NCBI GenBank assembly: GCA_963736355.1
Contig: CAVTOO010000016.1
Coordinates: 65,758 to 129,757 of the forward strand
DNA from: CAVTOO01 sp963736355
GTDB taxonomy: Bacteria > Pseudomonadota > Alphaproteobacteria > Rhizobiales > Xanthobacteraceae
DNA length: 64,000 nucleotides
Reading direction: 5' to 3'
Within the stretch, counting starts at the first letter, position 1, and the number at the start of each line of letters is the position of its first letter. The translations under genes and the position numbers were made by a program. The notes beneath the pieces were generated by a model that worked only from the letters and a program-made list of their open reading frames with translations, did not search any database and was not told the origin of the DNA. Below, piece by piece: positions 52,902 to 63,903 of the stretch.

Positions 52902-53842
52902 TCAGTTGGGAAAGTGACAGCGCACCATATGCGCGTCCCCGCGCGGCAGCAGCGCCGGGTCGTCGATCCGGCAGCGCTCCTGCACCTTGGGGCATCTGGT
53001 GTGGAAATGGCAACCGCTCGGCCGGTCGAGCGGCGACGGGATTTCACCCTTGAGCGGCGCCGGCGCCGCCTCGTCGGGGATCGGTTCCGGCACCGCCGCG
53101 ATCAACGCGTCGGTGTAGGGATGCGCCGGATGGCTGAAAATATCGGCCTCGCGCCCGATCTCGACGATACGTCCGAGATAGACCACAGCGACGCGGTCGC
53201 TGACATGCCGCACCGCGCCGAGATTGTGCGAGATGAAGATCATGCTCAGGCCGAACCGCGCGCGCAGGTCGCAAAGCAGATTTAACACCTGCGCCTGCAC
53301 TGAAACGTCGAGCGCCGACGTCGCCTCGTCGCAGACGATCAGCCGGGACGATGCCGCCAGCGCGCGGGCGATGGCAATGCGCTGGCGCTGGCCACCCGAG
53401 AAGGCATGCGGATATCGCTCCGCCGAATCCGCAGACATGCCGACAACGCCGAGCATCTCCCGTACCCGCGCGGTGCGGTCCGACGCCTTCATGCCGGTCA
53501 CGCGAAGCGGTTCGGCGATGATATCGCCGACCCTCATGCGCGGATTGAGCGAGGACATCGGGTCCTGGAACACCGCCTGCATCGCGCGGCGCAGCGGTCG
53601 CATCGCTCGCTCCGTGAGCGCCGTAACGTCGCGGCCCTCAAGCTCGATGACGCCGGCGCTTGCCGGCAGCAGCTTCAGGATCATACGCGCGATCGTCGAT
53701 TTTCCGGAGCCGCTCTCGCCGACGATACCGAGCGTCTCGCCATTTGCGAGTTCGAAACTGACATCGTCGACAGCCCAGAGCAGCCGGGCATCCGCCGTCT
53801 TGAAGGTGCGGCTCAGGCCGCTGACTTTCAGAATCGGCGCGT

Positions 53843-53846
<4 letters not shown>
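52902..53846 (-). CDS. Peptide-type ABC transporter ATPase, OppF class
   Basis: Intact, 314 residues from ATG 53846. Walker A IVGESGSGKSTIARMI, FQDPMSSLNPRMRV, FSGGQRQRIAIARALAASS, LIVCDEATSALDVSVQ and FISHNLGAVRHV. C-terminal CHFHTRCPKVQERC, the class cysteine motif. Overlaps the OppD-class stop by four bases. Second ATPase of the 46-58 kb transporter, distinct from the 36.8-42 kb set. Confidence 0.93.
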
Positions 53847-54837
<991 letters not shown>

Positions 54838-54838
<1 letters not shown>

Positions 54839-55724
54839 CAGCGCCCCTGCAGGCGCGGGTCGAGCATATCGCGCAAGCCGTCGCCGAGAAGATTGAAGCC
54901 GATGATCGTCAAGCCCAGCGCCGTCGAGGCAAACAGAGCCAGATAGGGATCGGTGCGCAGCACCGGCAGGCCGTCGCGGATCATGCCGCCCCAGCTCGCC
55001 TGCGGCTCCTGGATGCCGAGACCGAGGAAGCACAGCGTCGCCTCTGCCATGATGATGAAGCCTACGCCGACCGAGGCGCGCACCAGGAGGGGCGCAACGA
55101 TGTTCGGCAGCAGGTGCCGCAGGAAAATCGCCCAGGTCGGCGTGCCGCCACCGATCGCGGCGTCGACGAAAAGTTCCTCGCGCAGCACCAGCACCAGCGA
55201 ACGCGTCAGACGGGCGATGCCGGGCCACCACACGAGCGCCAGCGTCACGATCACCGTCGCCTGGCCCGGGCCGAGCACGGTTGCGACCAGGATCGCAATG
55301 ACGACCTCAGGAAACGCCAGTGTCGCGTCGACGAAGCGCATGAAGATGGCGTCGATCCTGCCGCCAAGATAGCCTGCCGTCATGCCGACGATGGTGCCGA
55401 AGGTCAGCGTGATCGCGAGCACCGGCCGATGCAACTACAAGAGAGACGTCCGCGCGCCGACGATCAGCCGGCTGAGGATGTCGCGGCCGAGCTTGTCGGT
55501 GCCGAGCAGGTTGTCGCCGCCGGGCGGCGCCCAGGCGTTGAGCAGATCCGTTGCGTCGATCGGCGTGCGGCGCCAGCCAAGGCGCCAGCACGCCGACGAA
55601 GACCACGATAGCGACGATCACCCCGCCGATCACCGCGTTGCGCTGGCGCAGGAAGCGACGCCAGTGCCGTCTCGCGCTGGACGGTGACTGCCGGCAGCCG
55701 ACATCGAGCGCCGACGACGCTCAT
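54838..55724 (-). CDS. Peptide-type ABC transporter permease, OppC class (frameshifts)
   Basis: About 295 residues. The N-terminus (near ATG 55724, MSVVGARC) passes through VIGGVIVAIVVFVGVLAPWLAPHAD and NLLGTDKLGRDILSRLIVGAR-type sequence spread over three frames between 55640 and 55430. The rest is clean: VLAITLTFGTIVGMTAGYLGG, FPEVVIAILVATVLGPGQATV, the EAA loop FVDAAIGGGTPTWAIFLRHLLPN, ATLCFLGLGIQEPQASWGGMI. Boundary with OppB is uncertain. Confidence 0.82.
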
Positions 55725-55736
55725 GTGCGTCACCAT

Positions 55737-56663
55737 GCGGGCGCGGATGCGCGGATCGATCAGCGGCATAGGCGACATCGACCGCGAGATTGATCAGGAT
55801 GAAGAACAGCGTGAACAGCACGACGATCGCCATCGCCACGGGATAGTCACGCGCAAAGATCGAATCGATGGCGATGCGGCCCAGCCCGGGAATGTTGAAG
55901 ATCGTCTCGACGACAAAGGTATTGCTGATCAGCCCGCCGAAGATGATGCCGGCCGAGGTGAGCAGCGGCACCAGCGTATTGCGGAACGCGTGGCGCGCGA
56001 TGATGACGCGGTCGCCCAGGCCCTTGGCGCGCGCGGTGCGGATATAGTCCTGCTGCAGCACCTCGAGCATGAAGGTGCGCGACAGCCGGGCGATATAGGC
56101 CGCGCTGGGGATGGCCAGGATCACGACGGGCAAGACCGCGCGATCAATCGTGCCCCACCCCGCTACCGGCAGCAGCGAAAGCTTGATCGAGAAGATGTAG
56201 ACCAGGAACGTCGCGACCGCGAAGTTCGGGATCGACAGCCCGGCCACCAGCACGAGGATGATGGCGGTGTCGACAGCGGTGTTGCGTTGGATGGCGGCAA
56301 CGATGCCGGCAAAGGTGCCCAGCGGAAAGGCGATGGCGATGGCCGCGAGCGCCAGCACCGGGACTGATCAGCAGCGCGTCCCAGATGACGTCGCGCACCT
56401 TGGTGTGGACGTAACGGAAGGACAGACCGAAATCGCCGGTCAGTGCGTTCACCACGTAGTTGACGAACTGCACCAGCAGCGGCCGGTCGAGGCCGTACTC
56501 CGCCCGCAGCCGCGTCGCCATCTCCACGTCGGACGAGTGGTCGCTCAGCATCACCATCACCGGATCGCCCGGCAGCAGCCTGGATCGCAGGAAAGGTCAC
56601 GACCAGAACCGCTGCCAGGACCGGGATGAGGCCAATCAGCCGACGGAGCACAAACCGCAGCAT
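55737..56663 (-). CDS. Peptide-type ABC transporter permease, OppB class (frameshifts)
   Basis: About 310 residues. MLRFVLRRLIGLIPVLAAVLVVTF (start 56663), then DPVMVMLSDHSSDVEMATRLR-like sequence and FVNYVVNALTGDFGLSFRYV, then from 56360 LALAAIAIAFPLGTFAGIVAA, the EAA loop DYIRTARAKGLGDRVIIARHAFRN and FNIPGLGRIAIDSIFARDYP. Frame changes near 56580, 56365 and 55765. The exact stop is not resolvable because the last change falls between VAYA and LIDPRIRA; the end given is approximate. Confidence 0.82.
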
Positions 56664-56678
56664 CAGCCGCTCGAGACC

Positions 56679-58246
56679 CTACTTGATCTCGACGTCCTTG
56701 AACGAGCTGCCGTTGCTGAACCGAAGCCGAACGGGGTGATGCATGGCGCCGCGTCACGTTGGGCTTGCGCAGGCCGACCGATCGGCCGTCATCGGCAGCG
56801 GCGCCGTGCCCCAGTCGTCGATCAGGATCTTCTCGGCCTTGTGGTAGAGCGCGAAGCGCTTGGCGTCGTCGACCGTGCGTCTGCGCCTCGTCGATGATCT
56901 TGTCGTACTCGGCGTTCTTCCAGCGCGGCCGGTTGTAGGGGCTCGGCCCGTACCACATCTGCGCGAGGTAATAGATCGCGTCGGGATAGTCGGCAGTCCA
57001 GCCCCACGGGAAGAAGGCCACTTCGCCGGCGTTCATCGCGCGGATGAAGGTCGCGCGCTCGACGACGTTGACGTTGACCTTCATGCCGAGCTCTGGCTGA
57101 GCGGGTTGGCGTAGTAGGTGATCTCGTCCTTGAACGGCGGCGTGCAGCAGATGTCGATCGGCGGCATGTCCTTGCCGTCGGGAAAGCCGGCCTCGGCCAG
57201 CAGCTGCTTGGCACGCACGGGATCGTATTTCAGCGGCGGAACGTTGTCCGGCTTGTAGCCGGCGACACCCGGCGTGATCTGGCCGTTGAGCGGGAAGGCG
57301 GCGCCGTCGTAGAGGCCGCGGATCATCGCGTCGCGGTTGATGGCCAGCGAGATCGCCTCGCGCACCCGCTTGTCCTTGAACGGCGCATAGAGGTTCTGGT
57401 TCATGCCGAGATAGCGCGACTGCGCGCGCGGCACTTTCTGCAGCTGATCCTTGTAGCGTTCGTCGCGCAGCACGCGGCGGAATGTCGACTTCATGGACGT
57501 CGAGAAAGTCGAGTTCGCCGGCGTCGTACTGCGACAGCGCCGTGTCGGCGCTGGCGATGATTAGGAAACGCACGCCGTCGATCTTCGGCGCGCCGTCCCA
57601 ATAGTTCTTGTTGCGTTTCGAGTTCGACCTCGACACCGCGCTTCCATTGCTTGAACTTGAACGGACCGGTGCCGGCCGAGACCTTCGTCACCCAGTCTGC
57701 GCCATGCTCGGCGACGATGCCGGTATCCATGATGTAGAACGGATAGATCGGAAACAGCACGTCCGGCTTGGTGAAGCTGACCTCGACGGTGTGGTCGTCG
57801 ACGATCTTGACGCCGGAGAGTTCCTTCGCCGCGCCCGACTTCACCTCCGCCGCACCGACGATCTTGTCGAGATAGCTGCGAATTCAGGCCGCCCTTGTTG
57901 CCGGGCGTCAGCAGCGTCTCGTAGGTGTACTTCACGTCCTTGGCGGTGAACGGCCGGCCGGAGTGGAACTTGACGCCTTGACGCAGGGAGAAGCGGAAGC
58001 CGTTGCCGGTCGCGAGCGGCTCCCAATCGGTCGCCAGCACTTTGTCACCTTGCCATCCGCGTGTCTTGTCGGTGAAGCCCTCGTAGATGTTGTCGAGGAT
58101 GCGTCCGGCAACGAGCTCGGAGTAGGTGATCGGATCCATCTGGCAGGATCGGCGGCGACGTTGACGCGCAGGGTCTTGGCCATCAGGGGTGTCGCGACGA
58201 GCGACAAGACCAGGGCAAGCGCCGAAAGTTTCTTTGCGTGCAACAT
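56679..58246 (-). CDS. Peptide-type ABC transporter binding protein, SBP_bac_5 (many frameshifts)
   Basis: About 520 residues. Signal peptide MLHAKKLSALALVLSLVATP to LMAKT at 58246. Recognisable pieces: DPITYSELVAGRILDNIYEG, RFSLRQGVKFHSGRPFTAKD and YTYETLLTPGNKGG, FTKPDVLFPIYPFYIMDTG, FKDKRVREAISLAINRDAM, NGQITPGVAGYKPDNVPPL, FFPWGWTADYPDAIYYLAQM, and the C-terminus SFKDVEIK ending at the TAG 56679-56681. About ten frame changes over 1.5 kb, the densest in the window. Leads the operon. Confidence 0.8.
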
Positions 58247-58754
58247 GGGGCAACTCCTCAACTGGGCTCGACGGTCACGGATGCGGTGCCGCCGCCGTTA
58301 CAGCGGCACGTGAGTAGCAGCGAAAATACCGGAGTGGAGCAGCGGCCGGCCGGAGCATGCTTCGCCGGGACGGCGCTTCGCGCCGCACCCGGGCTACTTG
58401 CATCTAAAGCCGCGAAATCCATCCATGAATATTGGACACTATTTTTGTAGCGCGCAATATGCCGACGCCTTTATCCGGCCTGCCCCGGGACAACCAGCCA
58501 TCAACAGTCAGAGACGACCAATAAGGCAGCATAACCAGCCCTTTAATGAGGCAAGCGGAGAGAAGAACAGCCTGCCGGGAATGTGCCGATCGGACCCCCC
58601 GCACCGCCCGATTACGGGCCGCGTCCCTGTCCACTTAAAAGCGTGACGCGGCGGCTCAGCGTTGCGGCCGGGATGGCACCCGGCGCGCGACCGTGTCAGG
58701 GTTTGCGATATGCAGTGTTTGCTTTGAAGCCGCGCGATTGATCGGAGGAAGCTG
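58247..58754. other. Divergent region upstream of the second peptide-type operon
   Basis: About 500 bases with only shadow ORFs. 58352-58396 is a GC-rich palindromic stretch (GCTTCGCCGGGACGGCGCTTC) near GCACCCGGGCTAC, probably a dispersed repeat. Promoters for oppA (minus) and the M20 gene (plus) should be here; AT-richer DNA at 58430-58450 is one candidate. Confidence 0.45.
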
Positions 58755-60169
58755 ATGAGCCGAGCAAAAGCCATTGAGTTCGCTGACGCCTCATTTGGCA
58801 GCGGAAGGCTGAAAGACGAACTGGCCAGGCTCATCGCCATGCCGACCGAAAGTCAAAACCCGGAGCGGATCGAGGTCCTGGCTTCATATCTGACGAAGGA
58901 AATGATGCCGCGTCTTGCGGCGCTTGGCTTTTCCACACGGCTGCTCGCACATCCGAAGGCGAAGACACCGTTCCTGTTGGCGGAACGCATTGAGGATAAG
59001 GCCTTGCCGACCGTGTTCGGCTATGCGCATGGCGACGTGATCCGCGGCTTGGACAAGGATTGGCGCGCCGGCCTGTCACCATGGACGCTGACGGAAATCG
59101 ACGATCGCTGGTATGGCCGCGGCATTGCCGACAACAAGGGTCAGCATCTCGTCAATCTTCACGCCCTGGAGGCGGTCCTCAGGACGCGCGGCAGAACTTG
59201 GATTCAACGCGAAATTTCTGATCGAAATGGGCGAGGAACTGGGCTCGCCCGGCTTGCGCGAACTGTGCGAGGAGCACAAGTCGGCCATGTCGGCCGACAT
59301 TCTCCTGAGCTCGGACGGCCCTCGCCTGTCGGCTGCACGCCCCACTCTATATCTCGGCACACGCGGCGCGATCAACTTCGACCTGACAATCGAGGCGCGC
59401 AACGGCGGGCACCATTCGGGAAATTGGGGCGGGCTGCTGTCCGACCCGGCGATACAGCTTGCGCACGCCATCTCCACCATCGTCTCCGCGACCGGCCAGA
59501 TACGTATTCCGGAGTGGGTGCCGAAGGAAATTCCCGCCTCGGTCCGAAAGGCACTGTCCGACTGCGTACTCGAACCCGGCCCCGACGATCCGCAGATCGA
59601 TCCCAATTGGGGCGAGCCGGGTCTCAGTCGTGCCGAGCAGGTGTTTGGCTGGTGTTCCTTCGATGTTCTGGCTTTCAAGGCGGGAAATCCTGAAACGCCC
59701 GTCAATGCAGTGCCACCGCGAGCTTCGGCGCGTTGCCAGCTTCGCTTCGTCGTGGGCGTCGACCATCAAGAGGCATTGCCTGCCCTGCGGCGACATCTCG
59801 CGCGTCACGGCTTAAGCATGGTGAAGGTCGAGATGGCGAAAGATGAGATCTTTCGCGCGACCCGGCTTGATCCGGACGATCCATGGGTGCACTGGGCATC
59901 CGAACTCGATCAGCAAGACGGTCGGCGCAAGACCGGCGATTCTCCCAAACATCGGCGGATCGCTTCCCAACGACATCTTCACCGAGGTATTGGGTCTTCG
60001 CACGCTGTGGATTCCTCATTCATACCCCGGCTGCTCGCAGCATGCACCAAACGAGCATCTGCCCAAGCGGCTTTTGCGCGAAGGTCTTGCAATCATGAGC
60101 GGGTTGTACTGGGACCTCGGTGAGAAGAATAGCACCGAGGTCAATGTACTATCGTCTGTGCCAAGCTGA
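58755..60169 (+). CDS. M20-family metallopeptidase/deacylase (two frameshifts)
   Basis: About 470 residues. N-terminal catalytic part MSRAKAIEFADASFG, VFGYAHGDVI (first His-Asp metal ligand pair), WYGRGIADNKGQHLV (bridging Asp), then after a change near 59190 FLIEMGEELGSPGLRE (Glu pair). The lid domain carries NGGHHSGNWGGLLSDPAIQLAHA, and a second change near 59910 leads to GGSLPNDIFTEVLGLRTLWIPHSY with the final His. Perfect GGAGGA before ATG 58755. It hydrolyses an amide or peptide. Placed divergently from the ABC operon, it may act on the transported compound. Confidence 0.87.
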
Positions 60170-60480
60170 CGTTCGCTGAAAAGCGTTGCACGTTCGGACG
60201 GCGCCTTGGTTTGCGTGCTGCAGGAACAGCGAGTGCCCGAGCGTCTGCCATCGCGGCGGCGTTTATTGCCCCAACTGACCGCTCAGGACCGAACTGCCAG
60301 ATGCGAGCAGACGAGTTGGCGGACCGAGTGGAATCCAAACTCGCTGTATGCATTGCGCGCGCCGCGAGCGTGCACCTCTCTTGGCCTGCCGCGATAACGA
60401 TTTTGCGCGTTGAGGCATGGGTTCGGCTTTTATCCCCGCATAGACCAGCGGTGGCGCCTCGGTGGCGATTCTCGAGAAAA
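60170..60480. other. Intergenic region before the tRNA terminator
   Basis: About 310 bases between the M20 stop and the tRNA terminator. Short ORFs on both strands are shadows with no RBS. No repeat or regulatory element recognised. Confidence 0.5.
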
Positions 60481-60505
60481 CAAAAAGCCGCCCTTTCGGG
60501 CGGCC
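60481..60505 (-). terminator. Intrinsic terminator of the tRNA-Met gene
   Basis: On the minus strand GCCGCCC, GAAA loop, GGGCGGC, then TTTTTG. It starts about 33 bases after the tRNA 3' end. Confidence 0.88.
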
Positions 60506-60537
60506 TTTCGAAAAAACCTTCAAATCAGAAGGTTACT

Positions 60538-60614
<77 letters not shown>

Positions 60615-60793
60615 TTAACTTTTGATTCATCACGGCTTTTGGCTGCCGGCATTTGCCGCAACCCCGTGAAAAGAAAACGCAGGGCAGGCCCTGCGTCTGC
60701 GGGGTATGTAGCAACCGAGCCCTGCCTTGGAAAGAGGCGAATTGGCCTTTTTTCGTGAAACCGTCACGGGATAGAGGCAAGATTCGGTCACGA

Positions 60794-61726
60794 ATGGACA
60801 AAGGCCCCGAAAAAACGCCGCCAGCGCCGCTTCGAGCCGCGGTGGACTCCATTCTTTTGGAGGCAAATTCAGCTCTGTCCGGCGCCGCGCATGCGGGCGT
60901 CTCGCAAACCATCCATGATTTCCGCGTGACCATGAAGCGCTGGCGCGCGGTGCTGCGCCTGATCGAACCTTTTGTCGGCGACGAAGCCCGGCTGCTCCGT
61001 CGTGAAGCAACGCTTCTGACACGAAATCTCAGCTCGAGCCGCGACGTGCAGGCAGCGCTCGATGCCCTCGGTGAGATTGCCAGGTCGCAAGCTGGTCTCG
61101 ACGATCTGACAGCGGACGTTCGCGAGGCCGCAACCAGCAAACTCTCCGAACTGCGCGGAAAAACAGAGGCCGGCACATTCGACGAGGCCCTGCTCAAAAA
61201 GCTCGAAGCCGCTGTGACGCGCGCGACCGTCCAGGCGCGGTCATGGCCCCTTGAATCGATCGCATTCACGGATCTCGCCGCAGGCCTCGCGCGATCCTAC
61301 CGGCGCGCAAGGCGCAGGCGGCCCGCCTCCTGGCACGATGCCAGCGATGAAGCGCTGCACGATATGCGCAAGGCCGTCGTGACGCTGCGCTACCAGATTG
61401 AAATCGTCGCCCCGCTCTGGCCGCGATACTGGAAGGTATTTTCTTCGGAGCTGCAGAAATTGAGAACGCAGCTCGGCAAGGGCAACGATCTCGCCGTCCT
61501 GGAGGCCCTGCTGCGGCCGCGTCAGCCGCTGACGCGCTGGCGCAAACATCTCACCCGACGCATCCCGCCGCGTGCGCAACGTCACCGCCGTCAGGCGGAA
61601 CGGATCGCGGGCCGCGTTCTTGCTGAAACGCCGCGCGCATTCCGACGGCGGCTTGTCGCACTGTGGCAGGCCGAGCGCGAGCACGGACGGTGGCTTTCGC
61701 CCATTCACCTGAGACTGCGCGCCTGA
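60794..61726 (+). CDS. CHAD-domain protein
   Basis: 310 residues from ATG 60794 (MDKGPEKTPPAPLRAA). Two four-helix halves: VSQTIHDFRVTMKRWRAVLRLI and ALHDMRKAVVTLRYQIEIVAPLW carry the conserved His and Arg/Lys residues that bind polyphosphate. The C-terminal third is Arg-rich. CHAD proteins locate to polyphosphate granules; no CYTH domain or polyphosphate gene is adjacent. Earlier in-frame ATG at 60653 would add unrelated sequence. Confidence 0.9.
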   Translation: MDKGPEKTPPAPLRAAVDSILLEANSALSGAAHAGVSQTIHDFRVTMKRWRAVLRLIEPFVGDEARLLRREATLLTRNLSSSRDVQAALDALGEIARSQAGLDDLTADVREAATSKLSELRGKTEAGTFDEALLKKLEAAVTRATVQARSWPLESIAFTDLAAGLARSYRRARRRRPASWHDASDEALHDMRKAVVTLRYQIEIVAPLWPRYWKVFSSELQKLRTQLGKGNDLAVLEALLRPRQPLTRWRKHLTRRIPPRAQRHRRQAERIAGRVLAETPRAFRRRLVALWQAEREHGRWLSPIHLRLRA

Positions 61727-61845
61727 TCAAAGTCAGCCGGGCGACAATGCCAAATTCGGCGCTGTATTAGACGCTGCATTCGAGCCTTTATTCGACTTGG
61801 CTTCATCAGTGCGGTATGTCGATTCCGCTGGGAGGCAACCACACC

Positions 61846-62460
61846 ATGATGAAGCTCGTCTATTCGCCGCGTTCGCCCTTCGCACGCAAGGTCATGGTCG
61901 CGGCCATCGAACTCGGGCTCGACAAACAGTTCGAGCTGATGTCGGAGCAGGTCGGCATCGGCGTCAAGAACGTGCCCTATACGTCCGACGTCAATCCGCT
62001 CGGCAAGGTGCCCGCGTTGATCCTTGAGGACGGCACAACGCTCGTCGATTCCGCTCTCATTACCGAGTATCTGGACGACCTCGCCGGCGGCGGACGCCTG
62101 ATCCCGCGCGGACCGGCGCGGTGGCGGGTGCTGAGCGAACACGCCATCGTTCAGGGGCTGACGGATTCCATCGTCTCGGCACGACGCGAGCGCAGCGCGC
62201 GGCCGAAGGAATTCTACTGGAAAACCTGGGACGACGATCAGATCGCGCGCATCTGGCAGGCGCTTGGCTGGTTCGAGGCGCGACCGCAATCGCTTGCGGC
62301 ACCGTTGAACGTCGCTCAGATCGGCCTTGTCTGCGCCATCGGTTACATGGACTTCCGCATGCCCGAGAATCCGTGGCGCGGCGATTTTCCGAAAGTGGCC
62401 GCGTTTTACGCCGAGCAGGAACAACGCCCGTCATTCGTTGCGACCAAACCCCCGGCTTGA
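61846..62460 (+). CDS. Glutathione S-transferase family protein
   Basis: 204 residues from ATG 61846 (MMKLVYSPRSPFARKVMVAA). Thioredoxin-like N-domain with the SPFARK active-site turn, NPLGKVPALIL (cis-Pro) and LVDSALITEYLDDL. The all-helical C-domain has IGYMDFRMPENPWRGDFPKVAAFY. Resembles the YibF/EcYibF-like GSTs that use the glutathione N-terminal fold without a classical Tyr. Ends back to back with ogt. An in-frame ATG at 61816 is possible. Confidence 0.9.
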   Translation: MMKLVYSPRSPFARKVMVAAIELGLDKQFELMSEQVGIGVKNVPYTSDVNPLGKVPALILEDGTTLVDSALITEYLDDLAGGGRLIPRGPARWRVLSEHAIVQGLTDSIVSARRERSARPKEFYWKTWDDDQIARIWQALGWFEARPQSLAAPLNVAQIGLVCAIGYMDFRMPENPWRGDFPKVAAFYAEQEQRPSFVATKPPA

Positions 62461-63030
62461 TCAGTCATCCGGCGCGTCGTCGAACAATGACGGCGTGTAG
62501 TTGACGTAGGCGCCCTCGATCGCGAGCAATTTCAGTTTGGTCCTGATGCCGCCATTGGCGGAAAAGCCGCCGGGCTTGTCGCCGGCGGCGAGAACACGAT
62601 GGCACGGCACGATGATGGGGAACGGATTGCGGCCCAGCGCCTGCCCGACTTCGCGCGACAATTCCACACCGCCGATGCGCCTGGCGACATCGCCATAGGT
62701 CAGCGTCTCGCCGGCCGGAATCGTGCGGGCAATGTCATAGACGGAGCGCGGGAAGCTTTCGAGGCGCGACATATCGAGCACGATAGCTGAGAGATCGCGC
62801 CTGCCCCCGGACAGCAGTGCCGTCATCGCTTCGATGGCGATGGCAGCCTCAGCGGTCGGCGGCGCCTCCACGGCGTCGTCACGGCTGCGTTGCACGAGCA
62901 GCAGACGTGTCTGCGCCTCGCTCGGCTGCGGCAATTGCACCCCGCTGATGCCGCGTGCATTCCAGGCGACGCCGCAGCGGCCGATCGGCGTATCGAACAG
63001 GGCGAAGCCGCTCTCAGGTGATTGGCTCAT
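62461..63030 (-). CDS. ogt: Methylated-DNA-[protein]-cysteine S-methyltransferase
   Basis: Intact, 189 residues from ATG 63030 (MSQSPESGFALFDTPIG). It removes O6-methylguanine by transfer to its own cysteine: active site NPFPIIVPCHRVLA, with YGDVARRIG and LSREVGQALGRNP as the helix-turn-helix that enters DNA, and GFSANGGIRTKLKLLAIEG at the end. A short N-terminal domain precedes it, as in Ogt. Its stop abuts the GST stop; it diverges from the YbaK gene. Confidence 0.93.
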   Translation of the reverse strand: MSQSPESGFALFDTPIGRCGVAWNARGISGVQLPQPSEAQTRLLLVQRSRDDAVEAPPTAEAAIAIEAMTALLSGGRRDLSAIVLDMSRLESFPRSVYDIARTIPAGETLTYGDVARRIGGVELSREVGQALGRNPFPIIVPCHRVLAAGDKPGGFSANGGIRTKLKLLAIEGAYVNYTPSLFDDAPDD

Positions 63031-63153
63031 ATCGAAGCCCGCGAATTGATTTGCGCGCCAGCATAGGCGCGGCTCGAGACGCTTCACCAGCCGACCCCGC
63101 GCCTCTGACGAGAAATCGCAGAAACACCCGCCGAATCGGGCTATGTTGAATTC

Positions 63154-63618
63154 ATGAGCCTTGAATCCGTCCGCCAGTTCTTCGCATCCAGCGCGCCCGA
63201 CATCGACGTGATCGTCACCGAAGCCAGTTCGGCAACGGTTCCCGAGGCTGCGGCCGCGCACGGGGTGGCGCCGGCGCAGATCGCCAAGACGTTGTCGCTG
63301 CGCATCGGGGCGAAAGTGTTCCTTGTCGTGACAGCGGGCACCGCCCGGCTCGACAACCGCAAGTCCAAGGACACGTTCGGCGGCAAGGTCTCGATGCTCG
63401 AGACACATGAGGTGGAAGCCCTGACCGGTCATCCCGTCGGTGGTGTGTGTCCCTTCGGACTGGCGACGCCGCTGCAGGTCTATTGCGACGTGTCCCTGAA
63501 GGCTTTCGATACGGTCGTGCCGGCGGCAGGGTCGCCCAACAGCGCGCTGCGCATCGCGCCTGAGCGCATGGCTACCCTCGTGGACGCGCAATGGGTCGAT
63601 GTCTGCAAGACGAGCTAG
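63154..63618 (+). CDS. YbaK/ProX-type aminoacyl-tRNA deacylase domain protein
   Basis: Intact, 154 residues. VPEAAAAHGVAPAQIAKTLSLRI holds the conserved catalytic-region Lys (QIAKTL); RLDNRKSKDTFGGKVSML and GHPVGGVCPFGLATPLQVYCD are the family loops GGVCPFG. Members hydrolyse mischarged tRNAs such as Ala- or Cys-tRNA(Pro). A stand-alone gene, convergent with the rRNA operon. Confidence 0.92.
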   Translation: MSLESVRQFFASSAPDIDVIVTEASSATVPEAAAAHGVAPAQIAKTLSLRIGAKVFLVVTAGTARLDNRKSKDTFGGKVSMLETHEVEALTGHPVGGVCPFGLATPLQVYCDVSLKAFDTVVPAAGSPNSALRIAPERMATLVDAQWVDVCKTS

Positions 63619-63651
63619 CCCGAGGAACGCTGCGTGAGCTGATTTACCTGC

Positions 63652-63698
63652 GCGCGTTTTGTTGACGCGAACCGGTTCCCACTTCGCTTGAAAACGCG
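63652..63698. repeat. Dispersed palindromic repeat, GCGTTTT type
   Basis: GCGCGTTTTGTTGACGCGAA, CCGGTTCCCACTTCGC and TTGAAAACGCG: an imperfect palindrome related to the element at 4268, about 34 bases after the YbaK stop. Confidence 0.65.
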
Positions 63699-63707
63699 AC
63701 GCAGAAC

Positions 63708-63745
63708 AAAAAAAAACGCCGCCTCCCGAAGGAGGCGGCGTTTTT
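63708..63745 (-). terminator. Bidirectional terminator at the rRNA operon end
   Basis: Stem AACGCCGCCTCC / GGAGGCGGCGTT with a four-base loop. On the minus strand it is followed by more than eight T, ending the rRNA operon; on the plus strand five T serve the YbaK gene. Confidence 0.92.
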
Positions 63746-63786
63746 CGTAACTGTCATCGTGATGAGGAAATGTCTGTCTTTGGCAG

Positions 63787-63903
63787 GCCTGGCAGCGACC
63801 TACTCTCCCGGGTCTTAAGACACAGTACCATTGGCGCTGAGGAGTTTAACGGCCGAGTTCGGGATGGGATCGGGTTCAGGCTCCTCGCAACAACCACCAG
63901 GCC
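63787..63903 (-). rRNA. rrf: 5S ribosomal RNA
   Basis: Read on the minus strand it opens CCTGGTGGTTGTTGCGAGGA, has GATCCCATCCCGAACTCGG, TTAAACTCCTCAGCGCC and GGTACTGTGTCTTAAGACCC, and closes GTAGGTCGCTGCCAGG, all standard alphaproteobacterial 5S elements. The ends pair as helix I (CCTGG/CCAGG). It is the last gene of an rRNA operon whose 23S gene lies past the right edge. Confidence 0.97.
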